From positions 1-6,555 of the forward strand of contig JAGPVK010000321.1 in the NCBI GenBank assembly GCA_018067055.1: a stretch of DNA of 6,555 nt, given 5' to 3'. This document shows positions 1-6,555 of this stretch, piece by piece (positions within the stretch are counted from its first letter, which is position 1; every line of letters starts with the position of its first letter). A model generated the notes under the pieces. That model worked only from the letters and a program-made list of their open reading frames with translations. It was not told the origin of the DNA and ran no database searches. A program made the position numbers and the translations under genes. Origin of the DNA: Sphingomonadales bacterium (GTDB taxonomy: Bacteria; Pseudomonadota; Alphaproteobacteria; Sphingomonadales; Sphingomonadaceae).

Positions 1-1310
1 CCACCAGCCGCAACGGTCCTGATCTCGCCAAGGCCGGAGTCAGTCCAGCCGACATAGACAAGCGAACGGCCGTCACGCGACCAGGAGGGGAAGAGTTCCA
101 GTTCCGAACCGCTGGTCAGGCGCTTGGCGGCGCCACCGGCCATCGGCTTGCTGTAGAGCTTACCAAGGCTTTCGAACACCACCGTCCGGCCATCAGGCGA
201 AACCGCGGCAAAGCGCGGCATCTTGGTTGTGAAGCTATCCGGCGCGACGGGGATTTTCGGATGCGGGGCATTGGACACACCGCGGGTATCGTTGACCCGG
301 AACGGGATCACCGATGAGGTGCTGCCATCGGCCGCCACCCGGCGGATCTTGCCACCGGCCCAGAACACAATCTCGCGGCTATCGGGGGTCCAGTCCATAT
401 TCGGATAGACGCCGGTCACCGCCCAGGTTTCCTGAACATCCTGATCGAGATCGTCATAGACCTTGCGTTCGGTGCCGGACTCCAGATCTTTCACATAAAG
501 TTTGGATTGGGTCATCTCGCGCCGGACGAAGGCGATCTTCTTGCCATCGGGCGACGGATTGGGGCGCACAGAGCCTCCAAGGCCGGATACCGCTGTGGTG
601 ACTTCGCCGGTTTCGAGGTCATATTTTTCGATATTGAACAGGTCGCTGTTGCTGTCCTGCGCATAGATGAAAGTGCCGCCGGGGGTTATGTTCCTGGTAT
701 AATAGACCGACTTGCCGTCCGGTGCGTAGATCGGCTCGCCGAGTTCCTTCTGGTGCTTTTCGCTGGGCTTCTTGACCAGCTGCACGCCGGCACCGCCGGA
801 GACATGATAGATCCAGATTTCACCAGTGCCGAGCGAACGCTGCGTGGTAAAATGTTTCTTGGCCACAACATAGCGCCCATCTGGGCTCCAGCTCGGCTGG
901 TTGAGCAGGCGGAATTCTTCCTTGGTCACCTGCTTCTTGTCGCTGCCATCGCGATTCATGATCCAGATATTGTCACCGCCGCCGCGGTCAGAGGTGAAGG
1001 CGATGCGCTTGCCATCGGGCGAGAAGCGGGGCTGCACTTCCCAGGCCAGACCTTCAGCAATCCGGGTCGGCGCTCCACCCGCCATCGGCATCGTATAAAT
1101 ATCACCGAGCAGGGCGAAGGTAATGCTGTTGCCGTCAGGACTGACGTCGACGTCGATCCAGCTGCCTTCGTCGACGTTGATCGGAACCTGCTTGATCGTC
1201 GCGCCGGTTGGCGCGTTGACATCCCATTTGCTCTCTGCGGGCTTGTCCTGCGCGAACGCAGCCCCTGAAAAAAGTACCGTCGCAAGAACCGTAGCAAGAC
1301 TATATTTCAT
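1..1310 (-). CDS. Exported PD40/TolB-like beta-propeller protein, probable N-terminal half of an amidohydrolase-family enzyme (partial)
   Basis: The frame is open from the ATG at 1310 to the left edge, giving 436 codons with no stop. Residues 1-20 look like a Sec signal peptide: a Lys at position 2, a hydrophobic core, and AFA before a likely cut at A20/Q21. The mature part carries eight PD40-type repeats marked by SPDG-like turns: residues 57-61, 97-101, 142-146, 196-200, 253-257, 308-312 (TPDSR), 371-375 and 411-415 (SRDGR). These are each followed by a short hydrophobic strand, as in TolB/DPP-type propellers. Sphingomonad proteins of this kind, as I recall them, run to about 1,000-1,100 residues and end in a metal-dependent amidohydrolase domain. 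That part would lie outside the window, so catalytic function is inferred. The start is secure: an in-frame TGA lies at 1367-1365, there is no other start codon between, and a GGGGA ribosome site sits 5 bases upstream. It follows the XdhC-like gene by 85 bases on the same strand, so co-transcription is possible. Alternatives are a TolB-like binding protein or a prolyl-oligopeptidase-type peptidase. Confidence 0.85.
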   Translation of the reverse strand, partial: MKYSLATVLATVLFSGAAFAQDKPAESKWDVNAPTGATIKQVPINVDEGSWIDVDVSPDGNSITFALLGDIYTMPMAGGAPTRIAEGLAWEVQPRFSPDGKRIAFTSDRGGGDNIWIMNRDGSDKKQVTKEEFRLLNQPSWSPDGRYVVAKKHFTTQRSLGTGEIWIYHVSGGAGVQLVKKPSEKHQKELGEPIYAPDGKSVYYTRNITPGGTFIYAQDSNSDLFNIEKYDLETGEVTTAVSGLGGSVRPNPSPDGKKIAFVRREMTQSKLYVKDLESGTERKVYDDLDQDVQETWAVTGVYPNMDWTPDSREIVFWAGGKIRRVAADGSTSSVIPFRVNDTRGVSNAPHPKIPVAPDSFTTKMPRFAAVSPDGRTVVFESLGKLYSKPMAGGAAKRLTSGSELELFPSWSRDGRSLVYVGWTDSGLGEIRTVAAG

Positions 1311-1359
1311 GATATTCCCCGTGATCGAAGCAGATTGATAGCCAACGTCTATTCCAGTT

Positions 1360-1374
1360 TTCCTTCAGAAGGAA
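1360..1374. repeat. Perfect 15-base palindrome in the gap between two minus-strand genes
   Basis: The sequence TTCCTTC-A-GAAGGAA has two 7-base arms around a single central base. It lies about 50 bases upstream of the propeller-protein start and about 20 bases downstream of the stop of the XdhC-like gene. In RNA the usable hairpin would have only about 5-6 pairs, and no run of U follows on the minus strand, so it is a poor intrinsic terminator. A binding site for a dimeric regulator of the downstream gene is possible but is inference. Confidence 0.35.
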
Positions 1375-1395
1375 CAGCGAAGATTGTCTCCGACG

Positions 1396-2346
1396 CTAAG
1401 TCTTGAAACCAAAATGCTGGTGATAGCTTTCCACCACCTCTGCCAGTGTCGACAAGGCCAGTGTTGCCGGATCTCTGGTCGATGGAATCAGGCCAATCGG
1501 CGCGACCATCCGGGCCAGCGCTCCTGCAGAAACCCCGATTTCAGCGAGATATTTCTGCCGCTGAGCATGAGTCTTGCGGCTACCCATTGCGCCGACGTAA
1601 AAAGCCGAGGACGCCAGGGCCTGCTTCATCAAGGCAGCTTCCCAGTCATGGTCGTGAAAATAGAAGACGCAGGCCGTCCATGGATCGGGATCGAGCAGCG
1701 CGGTCGCTTGCGGCGTTTTTAGCAGATCGGCAGCAATCGCGGAGTCCCGTACCGCCGCGATCACGGCTGGATCTGGCGACAGCACGGCGCAATCGATCCC
1801 GTAGCTGGTGGACAGGCGAACCAGGCTTTCGACCGATGGGCCGTGCCCCAGGATATTCAACATGGCTGGCGGAATATGATGCAGGCTAATCCGCGAACCC
1901 GTTCGTTCCACGGCGCTCCTCCGCGCTGAAGGTTCTGCGCAGCGAATACCGACGGTTTCGCTATCGAGCATGATTGTCAAAGGTGACCGTCGTTTCACTC
2001 GATCGTGCAGATCAGCAGCAAGCGGGCGATCCGCTATCGGGGTAAACAGCAGGTCGATGCTGCCGCCGCATGGCAGCCGGATATCGAGATAGGGAGAGCC
2101 GGCACCAAATCTGATTTCGCGGGGCCGCCCGCTTTTGATTACGTCCAGCGCTTCGGCGACCACAGCGGCCTCGACACAACCGCCGGAAAAGGACCCGATT
2201 GACGACCCATCCTCCGCCACGGCCATGTGCGCGCCAGGGTTACGGGTCGATGCACCGGTGACCGCAATCAAGGTTATCAAGACTGTTTTTTGGTTCGCTT
2301 CCGCTTTGGCATGCAGAAAATGGAAAATGGGCAAAATATTGTTCAA
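1396..2346 (-). CDS. XdhC/CoxI-family protein (molybdenum hydroxylase maturation factor-like)
   Basis: This complete 316-residue protein has both halves of the XdhC family. The N-terminal XdhC_CoxI domain has the PGAHMAV stretch (37-43), the signature SGGCVEAAV (54-62) and LPCGGSIDLL (91-100). The C-terminal Rossmann-like domain has NILGHGPSVESL (164-175), HDHDWE (231-236), YVGAMGSRKTHAQR (250-263) and APIGLIPSTRDP (282-293). Characterised XdhC binds molybdenum cofactor, helps it become sulfurated and delivers it to xanthine dehydrogenase; the protein acts in the cytoplasm. Here no xdhA/xdhB, coxL or cofactor nucleotidyltransferase gene is in view, so its client is unknown. The start is TTG at 2346: an in-frame TAG at 2367-2365 excludes earlier starts, AGGA at 2359-2356 is 9 bases upstream, and the next in-frame ATG (codon 41) would cut into the domain. 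It ends with TAG, 85 bases before the propeller gene. The family call is firm; the precise role is not. Confidence 0.92.
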   Translation of the reverse strand: MNNILPIFHFLHAKAEANQKTVLITLIAVTGASTRNPGAHMAVAEDGSSIGSFSGGCVEAAVVAEALDVIKSGRPREIRFGAGSPYLDIRLPCGGSIDLLFTPIADRPLAADLHDRVKRRSPLTIMLDSETVGIRCAEPSARRSAVERTGSRISLHHIPPAMLNILGHGPSVESLVRLSTSYGIDCAVLSPDPAVIAAVRDSAIAADLLKTPQATALLDPDPWTACVFYFHDHDWEAALMKQALASSAFYVGAMGSRKTHAQRQKYLAEIGVSAGALARMVAPIGLIPSTRDPATLALSTLAEVVESYHQHFGFKT

Positions 2347-2355
2347 ACGCGATTG

Positions 2356-2359
2356 TCCT
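2356..2359 (-). promoter_or_regulatory. Ribosome binding site supporting the TTG start of the XdhC-like gene
   Basis: AGGA on the minus strand is placed 9 bases before the TTG at 2346. Between the in-frame TAG (2367-2365) and this TTG there is no ATG or GTG in frame, so this site decides the start. A second TTG at codon 5 would be too far from it. Confidence 0.6.
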
Positions 2360-2378
2360 GCCGCCTACCGAAGTGAAT

Positions 2379-2573
2379 TTAATGGAGAGGTCCATGCCTC
2401 AAACAGATAAATTGGGCAATCGCCATGGGGCTTCCCGGCAGGAAAGGGGTTTGACCCGGAGGTTCGAACAGGTTCAGGGCTTTGAAATTGCACTGCATTT
2501 CGGTCAAATCGCCCGCACATTCCGGGCAGTCGCCATTGGATGCGCAATGTTTCTTTTGCCATATGAATAATTC
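2379..2573 (-). other. Cryptic cysteine-rich reading frame with CPEC knuckle (possible gene remnant or small gene)
   Basis: Between an in-frame TAA at 2576-2574 and the stop TAA at 2381-2379, the minus strand is open for 64 codons. The product reads as protein-like from about 2546 onward: a Cys, then GDCPECAGDL, then EMQC, a Pro- and Gly-containing middle (PPGQTPFLPGSP), and a C-terminal FICLRHGPLH. Five Cys, including CPEC, and late CxxxH spacing suggest a small zinc-ribbon fold, but I do not recognise a family. There is no ATG, GTG or TTG before the first Cys. An ATG at 2562-2560 (MAKET...) is in another frame and would join it only by a one-base shift near the A-rich stretch before 2546. 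The frame ends 32 bases before the XdhC-like start on the same strand. It could be a decayed gene, a gene with a non-standard start, or chance. Confidence 0.25.
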
Positions 2574-2616
2574 TTATCTTCAAAATACGTAAAAATCTCT
2601 CTAGGAGCACTTTAAT

Positions 2617-2629
2617 TACAAAAATTGTA
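2617..2629. repeat. Short inverted repeat upstream of gltB
   Basis: The site reads TACAA-AAA-TTGTA, two 5-base arms around three A residues, 20 bases before the gltB ATG and inside the AT-rich stretch. It could be an operator or overlap the core promoter, but such a short AT-rich repeat also arises by chance. Confidence 0.2.
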
Positions 2630-2638
2630 TCGAAATAT

Positions 2639-2643
2639 GAGGA
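2639..2643 (+). promoter_or_regulatory. Ribosome binding site of gltB
   Basis: GAGGA lies 6 bases before the ATG at 2650. An in-frame TGA at 2638-2640 overlaps it, which rules out any longer gltB product. The ATG at 2637 is out of frame. The site therefore fixes the start at 2650. Confidence 0.7.
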
Positions 2644-2649
2644 CGGAAT

Positions 2650-5600
2650 ATGAGTTTCCCGCCACGGCAAGGCCTGTATGATTCAAACAACGAGCATGAC
2701 GCATGTGGCGTTGGCTTTGTCGCGAATATCAAGGGCGAGAAATCCCATCTCACGGTCAAGCGCGGCCTCGAAATCCTGGTCAATATTGATCATCGTGGCG
2801 CGGTTGGCGCGGATCCGTTGCTGGGCGACGGTGCCGGGATATTGCTGCAGATTCCTGACGCATTGCTGCGGGATTGGGCTAATTCGGAAAAGCTGACCCT
2901 GCCACCGCTTGGCGACTATGCAGTCGCCATGTGCTTCCTGCCGTCCGACCCGGCGGAAGCGGAATATGCGACGGCCCATTTCGAACGCTTCATCGCCAAG
3001 GAAGGCCAGGACATGATTGGCTGGCGCGACGTACCGATAGACACGACCGGCATCGGCAAGGCGGTGCTTGCGCAGATGCCACTGATTCGCCAGGCTATCA
3101 TCGGCAAAGGCGACAACCTGGCTGACCAGGATGCGTTTGAACGCAAAATTCTGGCGATCCGCAAACAGGTTCACAATCCGCTCGATGGTATTGCGGAAAA
3201 AAACGGCATGCCCGGCCTGTCGGAATTTTACATGCCGTCCTTTTCGACCCGGACCATCGTCTACAAGGGCCTGTTGCTTGCCGATCAGGTCGGGTCTTTC
3301 TACAAAGACCTCAACAATCCCCTGACCACGTCCGCCGTGGCCATGGTCCACCAGCGTTTTTCGACCAATACATTCCCGTCATGGAAACTGGCACACCCTT
3401 ACCGGTTCATCGCGCATAATGGCGAGATCAACACCGTCCGTGGCAATGTCAACTGGATGAACGCGCGTCGCCGGACGATGGAATCCGATCTGCTGGGTGC
3501 CGACCTCGACAAGATGTGGCCGCTGATCCCGCATGGTCAATCCGATACCGCCTGCCTCGACAATGCGCTCGAACTGCTGATCGCTGGCGGCTACTCCCTG
3601 CCCCATGCAGTGATGATGCTGATTCCGGAAGCCTGGGCTGGCGATCCGCTGATGGATGCCGACCGGAGAGCCTTTTACGAATATCACGCCGCGCTGATGG
3701 AGCCATGGGATGGCCCGGCCGCGGTCGCCTTTACCGATGGCCGGCAAGTCGGTGCCACGCTGGACCGCAACGGCCTGCGCCCTGCCCGCTTCTGCGTAAC
3801 CGACGATGGCCATGTCATCATGGCATCGGAATCCGGCGTGTTGCCGGTCAAGGAAGATAATATCGTCCGCAAATGGCGGCTGCAGCCCGGCAAGATGCTG
3901 CTCATCGACATGGAACAGGGCCGGATCATCGAGGATGAAGAGATCAAGGCCGATCTCGCCAAAGCCAAGCCTTATGCAAAATGGCTGGAATCGACCCAAT
4001 ATAATCTGAAAGATCTGGACCTTGCAGATCTCGACGATGTCGCTGCACCGGATGACAACGAAGGAGAAAGCCCCGCGTCGCTGCTCGACCGCCAGCAGGC
4101 GTTCGGCTTTACCCAGGAAGATGTCAGCAAATTCCTGGAGCCGATGGCAAGTGATGGTCAGGATCCAATCGGATCGATGGGCACCGATACGCCGATCGCC
4201 GTACTGTCCGGTCGACCGCGGCTGCTCTACGACTATTTCAAGCAGAATTTTGCCCAGGTCACCAACCCGCCGATCGATCCGATCCGCGAAGAATTGGTGA
4301 TGTCGCTGGTGTCGATGATCGGTCCGCGCCCCAATCTGCTTGGCCATGATGCCGGCACGCACAAACGGCTCGAGGTGGATCAGCCGGTGCTGACCAATGC
4401 GGATCTGCTGAAAATCCGTTCGGTCGAAGAGGCCCTGGACGGCGCATTCCGGACCGAAACCATCGATATTACCTGGGACGCGAAAAGCGGTGCAGCGGGT
4501 CTGAAAATGGCGATCAAGGAAATGTGCTGGGCGGCAACAGAGGCCGTGCTGGCCGACCGCAATATTCTGATTCTTTCCGACCGTGCGAAAGGCCCGGACC
4601 GGATCGCGATGCCGTCACTGCTGGCGACCGCCGCTGTACATCATCATCTGGTCCGGCAGGGTCTGCGGATGCAGACCGGCCTGGTGGTTGAAACGGGTGA
4701 AGCGCGCGAAGTGCATCATTTCTGCGTGCTCGCCGGATTTGGTGCGGAAGCGGTGAACCCCTATCTGGCGTTTGAAACGCTGGAAGAAATTCGCGTCCGC
4801 CGCGAATTGCCGCTAACCACCCAGCAGGTCGAGCAAAATTATATCAAGGCGATCGGCAAGGGTATTTTGAAGGTCATGTCGAAAATGGGCATTTCGACCT
4901 ATCAAAGCTATTGCGGGGCGCAGATTTTTGACGCGGTTGGTCTGTCCAGTGAATTTATCGAACAATATTTCACCGGCACGGCGACGATGATTGAAGGCGC
5001 CGGTCTGGCGGAGATCGCCAAGGAAACCGTCGATCGGCACACTCAGGCTTATGGCAATAATCCGATCTATCGCAACATGCTCGATGCCGGTGGTATCTAT
5101 GGCTATCGGCTGCGCGGCGAGGAACATGCCTGGACGCCTGCCAATGTCGCGAATTTGCAGCATGCGGTGCGCGGCAATGACCCGAAAAATTACGCCGAAT
5201 TTGCCCAATCGATCAACGAACAGAGCGAACGTCTGCTGACCATTCGTGGGTTGATGGAGCTGACCAAGGCCCACGAACCGCTCGACATTGACGAAGTGGA
5301 ACCAGCAACCGAGATCGTGAAACGCTTTGCCACCGGTGCGATGAGCTTCGGCTCGATCAGCCGGGAAGCGCACACCACGCTGGCGATTGCGATGAACCGG
5401 ATTGGCGGAAAATCCAATACCGGCGAAGGTGGCGAGGAAACGGATCGCTTCACTCCCATGGCCAATGGCGATTCAATGCGATCTGCGATCAAGCAGGTCG
5501 CCAGTGGCCGTTTTGGCGTGACCGCCGAATATCTGGTCAATGCCGATGATATCCAGATCAAGATGGCGCAGGGTGCCAAGCCGGGCGAAGGCGGGCAGCT

Positions 5601-6555
5601 GCCCGGCAGCAAGGTCGACAAGAATATCGGCAAGGTTCGCCATTCGACACCTGGCGTCGGCCTGATTTCCCCGCCACCGCACCATGATATCTATTCGATC
5701 GAGGATCTGGCGCAGCTGATCCATGATTTGAAAAATGTGAACACGGCGGCCCGCATTTCGGTGAAGCTGGTTTCGGAAATCGGCGTCGGCACGGTTGCTG
5801 CGGGCGTATCCAAGGCGCGCGCCGATCATCTGACCATTTCCGGCTATGATGGCGGCACCGGGGCTTCTCCCCTAACCTCGCTGACTCATGCCGGTTCGCC
5901 ATGGGAAATCGGTCTGGCCGAAACGCAGCAGACCCTGTTGTTGAATGGACTACGCTCGAGAATATCGGTGCAGGTCGATGGCGGTCTGCGGACCGGCCGC
6001 GATGTTGCCATTGGCGCTCTGTTGGGTGCTGATGAATTTGGTTTCGCAACTGCGCCGCTGATTGCCGCCGGTTGCATCATGATGCGCAAATGCCACCTTA
6101 ACACCTGCCCGGTCGGCGTCGCCACGCAGAATCCGGAACTGCGCAAGAAATTCACCGGGCAGCCGGAATATGTGATCAACTATTTCTTCTTCGTCGCCGA
6201 AGAGTTGCGCCAGATCATGGCCGATATGGGCTTCCGGACGATCGAGGAAATGGTCGGGCGGGTTGACCGGATCAACATGAACAAGGCGCTGAACCACTGG
6301 AAAGCGGAAGGGATTGATCTGTCCCGTCTGCTGCATCAGGTTGATCTGCCGGAAGGCGAAACGCTCCATCAGACGATGACACAGGATCACGGGCTTGACG
6401 CTGCACTGGATCAAGACCTGATTGCTGCAGCGGCTCCCGCCCTGGAAAATGGTCAGACTGTCAAGATCGAGCGTAAAGTGAAAAACGTCAACCGGACCGT
6501 CGGCGCGATGCTGTCGGGCGAAGTGGCGAAAATATACGGGCATACGGGCCTGCCA
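2650..6555 (+). CDS. gltB: Glutamate synthase large (alpha) subunit, GltB (partial, C-terminus beyond window)
   Basis: GltB releases ammonia from glutamine and channels it to an FMN site where 2-oxoglutarate becomes glutamate; electrons come from NADPH through the small subunit GltD. It acts in the cytoplasm in ammonia assimilation. The frame is open for 1302 codons with no frameshift; family members are about 1,500 residues. A short propeptide precedes the nucleophile Cys19 (HDACGVGF). The class II glutaminase domain shows [12 protein letters not shown] (234-245), [11 protein letters not shown] (256-266) and [10 protein letters not shown] (371-380). An acidic linker (about 458-475) leads to the central domain, with [10 protein letters not shown] (539-548). 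The FMN/synthase domain has [11 protein letters not shown] (898-908), [11 protein letters not shown] (919-929), [10 protein letters not shown] (977-986), [11 protein letters not shown] (1064-1074) and DGGLRTGRD (1110-1118). Cys1142, Cys1148 and Cys1153 match the C-x5-C-x4-C of the 3Fe-4S cluster. From about 1276 the C-terminal GXGXG beta-helix domain begins and is cut by the window edge. A gltD gene is expected nearby but not seen. All key residues are intact. Confidence 0.98.
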   Translation, partial: MSFPPRQGLYDSNNEHDACGVGFVANIKGEKSHLTVKRGLEILVNIDHRGAVGADPLLGDGAGILLQIPDALLRDWANSEKLTLPPLGDYAVAMCFLPSDPAEAEYATAHFERFIAKEGQDMIGWRDVPIDTTGIGKAVLAQMPLIRQAIIGKGDNLADQDAFERKILAIRKQVHNPLDGIAEKNGMPGLSEFYMPSFSTRTIVYKGLLLADQVGSFYKDLNNPLTTSAVAMVHQRFSTNTFPSWKLAHPYRFIAHNGEINTVRGNVNWMNARRRTMESDLLGADLDKMWPLIPHGQSDTACLDNALELLIAGGYSLPHAVMMLIPEAWAGDPLMDADRRAFYEYHAALMEPWDGPAAVAFTDGRQVGATLDRNGLRPARFCVTDDGHVIMASESGVLPVKEDNIVRKWRLQPGKMLLIDMEQGRIIEDEEIKADLAKAKPYAKWLESTQYNLKDLDLADLDDVAAPDDNEGESPASLLDRQQAFGFTQEDVSKFLEPMASDGQDPIGSMGTDTPIAVLSGRPRLLYDYFKQNFAQVTNPPIDPIREELVMSLVSMIGPRPNLLGHDAGTHKRLEVDQPVLTNADLLKIRSVEEALDGAFRTETIDITWDAKSGAAGLKMAIKEMCWAATEAVLADRNILILSDRAKGPDRIAMPSLLATAAVHHHLVRQGLRMQTGLVVETGEAREVHHFCVLAGFGAEAVNPYLAFETLEEIRVRRELPLTTQQVEQNYIKAIGKGILKVMSKMGISTYQSYCGAQIFDAVGLSSEFIEQYFTGTATMIEGAGLAEIAKETVDRHTQAYGNNPIYRNMLDAGGIYGYRLRGEEHAWTPANVANLQHAVRGNDPKNYAEFAQSINEQSERLLTIRGLMELTKAHEPLDIDEVEPATEIVKRFATGAMSFGSISREAHTTLAIAMNRIGGKSNTGEGGEETDRFTPMANGDSMRSAIKQVASGRFGVTAEYLVNADDIQIKMAQGAKPGEGGQLPGSKVDKNIGKVRHSTPGVGLISPPPHHDIYSIEDLAQLIHDLKNVNTAARISVKLVSEIGVGTVAAGVSKARADHLTISGYDGGTGASPLTSLTHAGSPWEIGLAETQQTLLLNGLRSRISVQVDGGLRTGRDVAIGALLGADEFGFATAPLIAAGCIMMRKCHLNTCPVGVATQNPELRKKFTGQPEYVINYFFFVAEELRQIMADMGFRTIEEMVGRVDRINMNKALNHWKAEGIDLSRLLHQVDLPEGETLHQTMTQDHGLDAALDQDLIAAAAPALENGQTVKIERKVKNVNRTVGAMLSGEVAKIYGHTGLP

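Larger units (their letters stand above)
2347..2649. other. Divergent intergenic region between the XdhC-like gene and gltB
   Basis: This 303-base spacer separates two genes transcribed away from each other, so promoters in both directions must lie here or overlap the gene starts. The part next to gltB (about 2560-2640) is strongly AT-rich, as expected for a promoter. I cannot point to a convincing -35/-10 pair and saw no sigma-54 type GG-N10-GC element at the sites I checked. It contains the near-palindrome GAATAATTC (2565-2573) and the inverted repeat TACAA-AAA-TTGTA (2617-2629). The part next to the XdhC-like gene (about 2380-2550) has a composition closer to coding DNA and holds the cysteine-rich minus-strand frame described separately. 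No RNA gene, riboswitch or intrinsic terminator was recognised. Confidence 0.6.

Noticed and set aside
507..1268. A 253-codon plus-strand frame
   Set aside because: It is antisense to the propeller gene, which has a signal peptide, ribosome site and regular repeats. The antisense product has no recognisable motif.
2275..2295. A run of T (plus strand) following a possible stem, as a terminator
   Set aside because: It lies inside the coding region of the XdhC-like gene near its N-terminus and has no GC-rich stem.
2544..2560. TGGCA...TTGC on the minus strand as a sigma-54 promoter
   Set aside because: The spacing between GG and GC is 13 bases, whereas the sigma-54 element needs 10.
2394..2570. 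A 58-codon plus-strand frame starting ATG at 2394 with GGAGAGG just upstream
   Set aside because: Its ribosome site looks good, but the third codon positions are not GC-biased like the neighbouring genes and the product has no recognisable feature. It also overlaps the cysteine-rich frame on the other strand. Not strong enough to call.
2365..2670. A 101-codon minus-strand frame across the spacer
   Set aside because: It begins inside gltB, crosses the AT-rich block and has no ribosome site or family resemblance. The other minus-strand frame, with CPEC, is more protein-like.
3379..4362. A 327-codon minus-strand frame, with other long minus-strand frames at 2683-3351, 4813-5373 and 5950-6543
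   Set aside because: All lie antisense to gltB, whose domains and active-site residues are intact through these stretches. Their translations show no recognisable domain, and long mirror frames are common opposite GC-rich genes.

Overview
This is ordinary chromosomal DNA that most resembles an alphaproteobacterium of the order Sphingomonadales. The basis for that is moderately high GC outside one AT-rich spacer, a secreted beta-propeller hydrolase of a type common in sphingomonads, and a proteobacterial-type GltB. The taxonomic call is inference from protein resemblance recalled from memory, not from a search. I see no rRNA, tRNA, CRISPR array, insertion sequence or phage gene.

The layout is two divergent blocks. 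On the minus strand, reading leftward from about 2346, there is a complete XdhC/CoxI-family gene (2346 to 1396, TTG start). After an 85-base gap containing a perfect 15-base palindrome comes the first 436 codons of an exported PD40/TolB-like propeller protein (start at 1310, running off the left edge). This is probably the N-terminal half of a large amidohydrolase-family enzyme. On the plus strand, gltB starts at 2650 and runs off the right edge after 1302 codons, so only its C-terminal domain is missing. Both edge genes are truncated by the window, not by mutation.

The 303-base spacer 2347-2649 between the divergent starts has two parts. About 2560-2640 is AT-rich and probably holds the gltB promoter. 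About 2380-2550 has near-coding composition. On the minus strand the latter holds a cysteine-rich reading frame with a CPEC knuckle but no convincing start codon. It may be a remnant, a small gene with an unusual start, or chance.

Functionally, gltB encodes the large subunit of glutamate synthase (ammonia assimilation); gltD would be expected nearby but is not in view. The XdhC-like protein would serve maturation of a molybdenum hydroxylase, but no such enzyme is in the window. The propeller protein acts outside the cytoplasm. Nothing visible ties the three into one pathway, and I found no convincing new system. The items worth a second look are the cryptic CPEC frame, the isolated XdhC gene and the intergenic palindromes.
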